Below are positions 62,432 through 64,000 of a DNA stretch of 64,000 bases, one piece after another; position 1 is the first letter of the stretch, and each line of letters starts with the position of its first letter. The translations under genes were made by a program, and so were the position numbers. The DNA comes from Candidatus Zhuqueibacterota bacterium (lineage in GTDB: Bacteria; Electryoneota; RPQS01). The notes beneath the pieces were generated by a model, which had not been told where the DNA came from, made no database searches, and saw only the letters and a list, made by a program, of their open reading frames with translations. Location of the stretch: the NCBI GenBank assembly GCA_003818605.1, contig RPQS01000022.1:1-64000 (forward strand), given 5' to 3'.

Positions 62432-64000
62432 CTACTTCATGAGAACCATTTTACTGGCCGCATAGTGCGGTCCCGCCTCCAACGTGTAGAAATACACGCC
62501 GCTGGATAGGCTGGACGCATCGAAATTGAAATAGTGCAGTCCCGCCGAAACCATACGATGGTCGGCCAACGTGGCCACCACTTGGCCCAGCGTGTTAAAG
62601 ACCTTCAGCGTGACCGGCTGATCCGTCGGCAGGCTGAACATAATCCGCGTGGTCGGGTTGAACGGGTTCGGATAGTTCCCCATCAACCGGAATTCGCGCG
62701 CCACCGCCGGAACACTCGGATCATCACTGTCCAAATACGCCGTGCCGACGATGAGCAGCTGGTGGAGATCGTTGTTGTAGAGACTGCTCAAGTCGTACGC
62801 GTCGCAGTAGAAGTCAATCGTGTCGCCGACCACCCAGGCATTGCCATCCGCGTTCGTACTCGGAATGGTGAAGAAATACCAGCCGGACTGCTTCTCCACG
62901 TCCTCGATCCATGCGCTGTCGCGCAGCGCCGAGGTCTCCGCGCCTTCCTGCACCGTTGCGCAAGACCAGTTCACCCACGCCCGCGTCGTGTCAATGCCCA
63001 CGTTGTCATCATAGTGAGCTTTCACCGCCCACGGACCGGTGGTCATGTAGTCGCCCAGTAAAAGCGTGCCGGTAATCGAAGCCGGAGTCAGATCCGTCAG
63101 ACCCTTCATCGCGCAGGTAATGGCATAAGCCACGCCATTGGAACCGCCGATGACTTCGGCGTTCTGCATCGTCGCCGCGTCCAGCGTATCCAATAGATAA
63201 TTCCACTGCTGGACGGCATCAATCCACGTCACGCCGCCGTCGGTCGAACGCGATGTAATCAGTTTCTCGCCGCGCGCCGGTTCATCCCAAGAGTTGAATG
63301 TGGCGATTCCGTGGGTGGCGTCCCAGAACCACTGCTCGTTCACGTAGCACACGCTGCCCGTGCTGCTGAAATCGTCCCGCGTAATGCAGAAAATGCTGTC
63401 GGGAGCAATCCAGCTTCCGCCGTCATAGCCCAACTCGTCGTAGCTCTGATAGACGCAAGCCCGCTGGCCCACCGGCATCGAAATCGTCATGTTCAGAATC
63501 ATGAACGGTGTGCCCGAGGTCGGAGAATCCGGTCTCAGGGCGATTCCCGGATAGCGCGATCCGGCCACACCCGTGTTCGCTTGGAATGTAAACGTCTGAC
63601 CGCCGTTATTCGAATAGAAAACGAACGCGCCCGTGCGGTTGTAGTTGAAGAAAGTGATGAACAACGCATTGGCTTCAGGATCGTAGGCAATCGGCTTGCT
63701 CGCACCGAACATGTAGCTGAAGAAGTGACCGGCGTATTCGCCGACGTCGGTCACGGTGCCCATGCCGCCTGCCGTCGGGCAGCGCAGCACGTACTGATCG
63801 TAGCCCGTCTCACCGGTTTTCTGAAAGATCACAAAGAAATGCGTCGCCGAATTCCGGTCTGAAATGTGGAACATGTGCGAAAAGTTCGCCGCGTCTTCCG
63901 CGCCGATTAACGCTTCGTTCGCCACGACATAGGGCGTCCCCCAGCTCGCGCCGCTGGTGGTGGACTTCACCGCCCACAGAGTGTTTTCACCTGCGGCGTT
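62432..64000 (-). CDS. Secreted protein with T9SS-like C-terminal sorting domain; 5' end outside the window
   Basis: C-terminus FRLMGNYPNPFNPTTRIMFSLPTDQPVTLKVFNTLGQVVATL...YAASKMVLMK; the frame stays open to the window edge (NAAGENTLWAVKSTTSG). Confidence 0.85.
   Translation of the reverse strand, partial: NAAGENTLWAVKSTTSGASWGTPYVVANEALIGAEDAANFSHMFHISDRNSATHFFVIFQKTGETGYDQYVLRCPTAGGMGTVTDVGEYAGHFFSYMFGASKPIAYDPEANALFITFFNYNRTGAFVFYSNNGGQTFTFQANTGVAGSRYPGIALRPDSPTSGTPFMILNMTISMPVGQRACVYQSYDELGYDGGSWIAPDSIFCITRDDFSSTGSVCYVNEQWFWDATHGIATFNSWDEPARGEKLITSRSTDGGVTWIDAVQQWNYLLDTLDAATMQNAEVIGGSNGVAYAITCAMKGLTDLTPASITGTLLLGDYMTTGPWAVKAHYDDNVGIDTTRAWVNWSCATVQEGAETSALRDSAWIEDVEKQSGWYFFTIPSTNADGNAWVVGDTIDFYCDAYDLSSLYNNDLHQLLIVGTAYLDSDDPSVPAVAREFRLMGNYPNPFNPTTRIMFSLPTDQPVTLKVFNTLGQVVATLADHRMVSAGLHYFNFDASSLSSGVYFYTLEAGPHYAASKMVLMK

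Overview
64 kb chromosomal window. The C-terminal 'YPNPFNPTT...KMLLMK' sorting domains and a PorV-like protein suggest a Bacteroidota/FCB-type bacterium (inference). I saw no rRNA, tRNA, CRISPR array, transposase or prophage. Housekeeping content: glycerophosphodiesterase, DapL-like aminotransferase plus DapF, endonuclease IV, cytosine deaminase, ATP-PPi-loop amidotransferase, HAL/PAL-family ammonia-lyase, a sucA-sucB-(FGE-like)-lpd cluster, MntP, an EamA transporter, an M48 protease, a flavin reductase and a nitroreductase. Secreted/outer-membrane content: four proteins with T9SS-like C-terminal domains, a pentapeptide-repeat membrane protein, and a lipoprotein/PorV/TonB-receptor cluster. Signalling content: a 1657-aa PocR/PAS hybrid kinase, and a three-gene cluster with a ~4.1k-aa histidine kinase carrying about 24 PAS-like and 3 GAF-like blocks, an Rcp1-like response regulator and a REC-PAS-GAF-PAS-PAS-GAF-HK-REC hybrid. 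Points most worth a second look: (1) the giant PAS kinase cluster; (2) an ammonia-lyase whose MIO tripeptide reads Ala-Cys-Gly instead of Ala-Ser-Gly; (3) a family of intergenic hairpins with conserved loops or flanks but compensatorily different stems, concentrated at 28.4-29.4 kb and 31.2-31.7 kb; (4) two genes interrupted by apparent -1 frameshifts, a pentapeptide-repeat protein at a GGGAAAAAC site and a TonB-dependent receptor. All calls come from reading sequence and the supplied translations; no database search was run.
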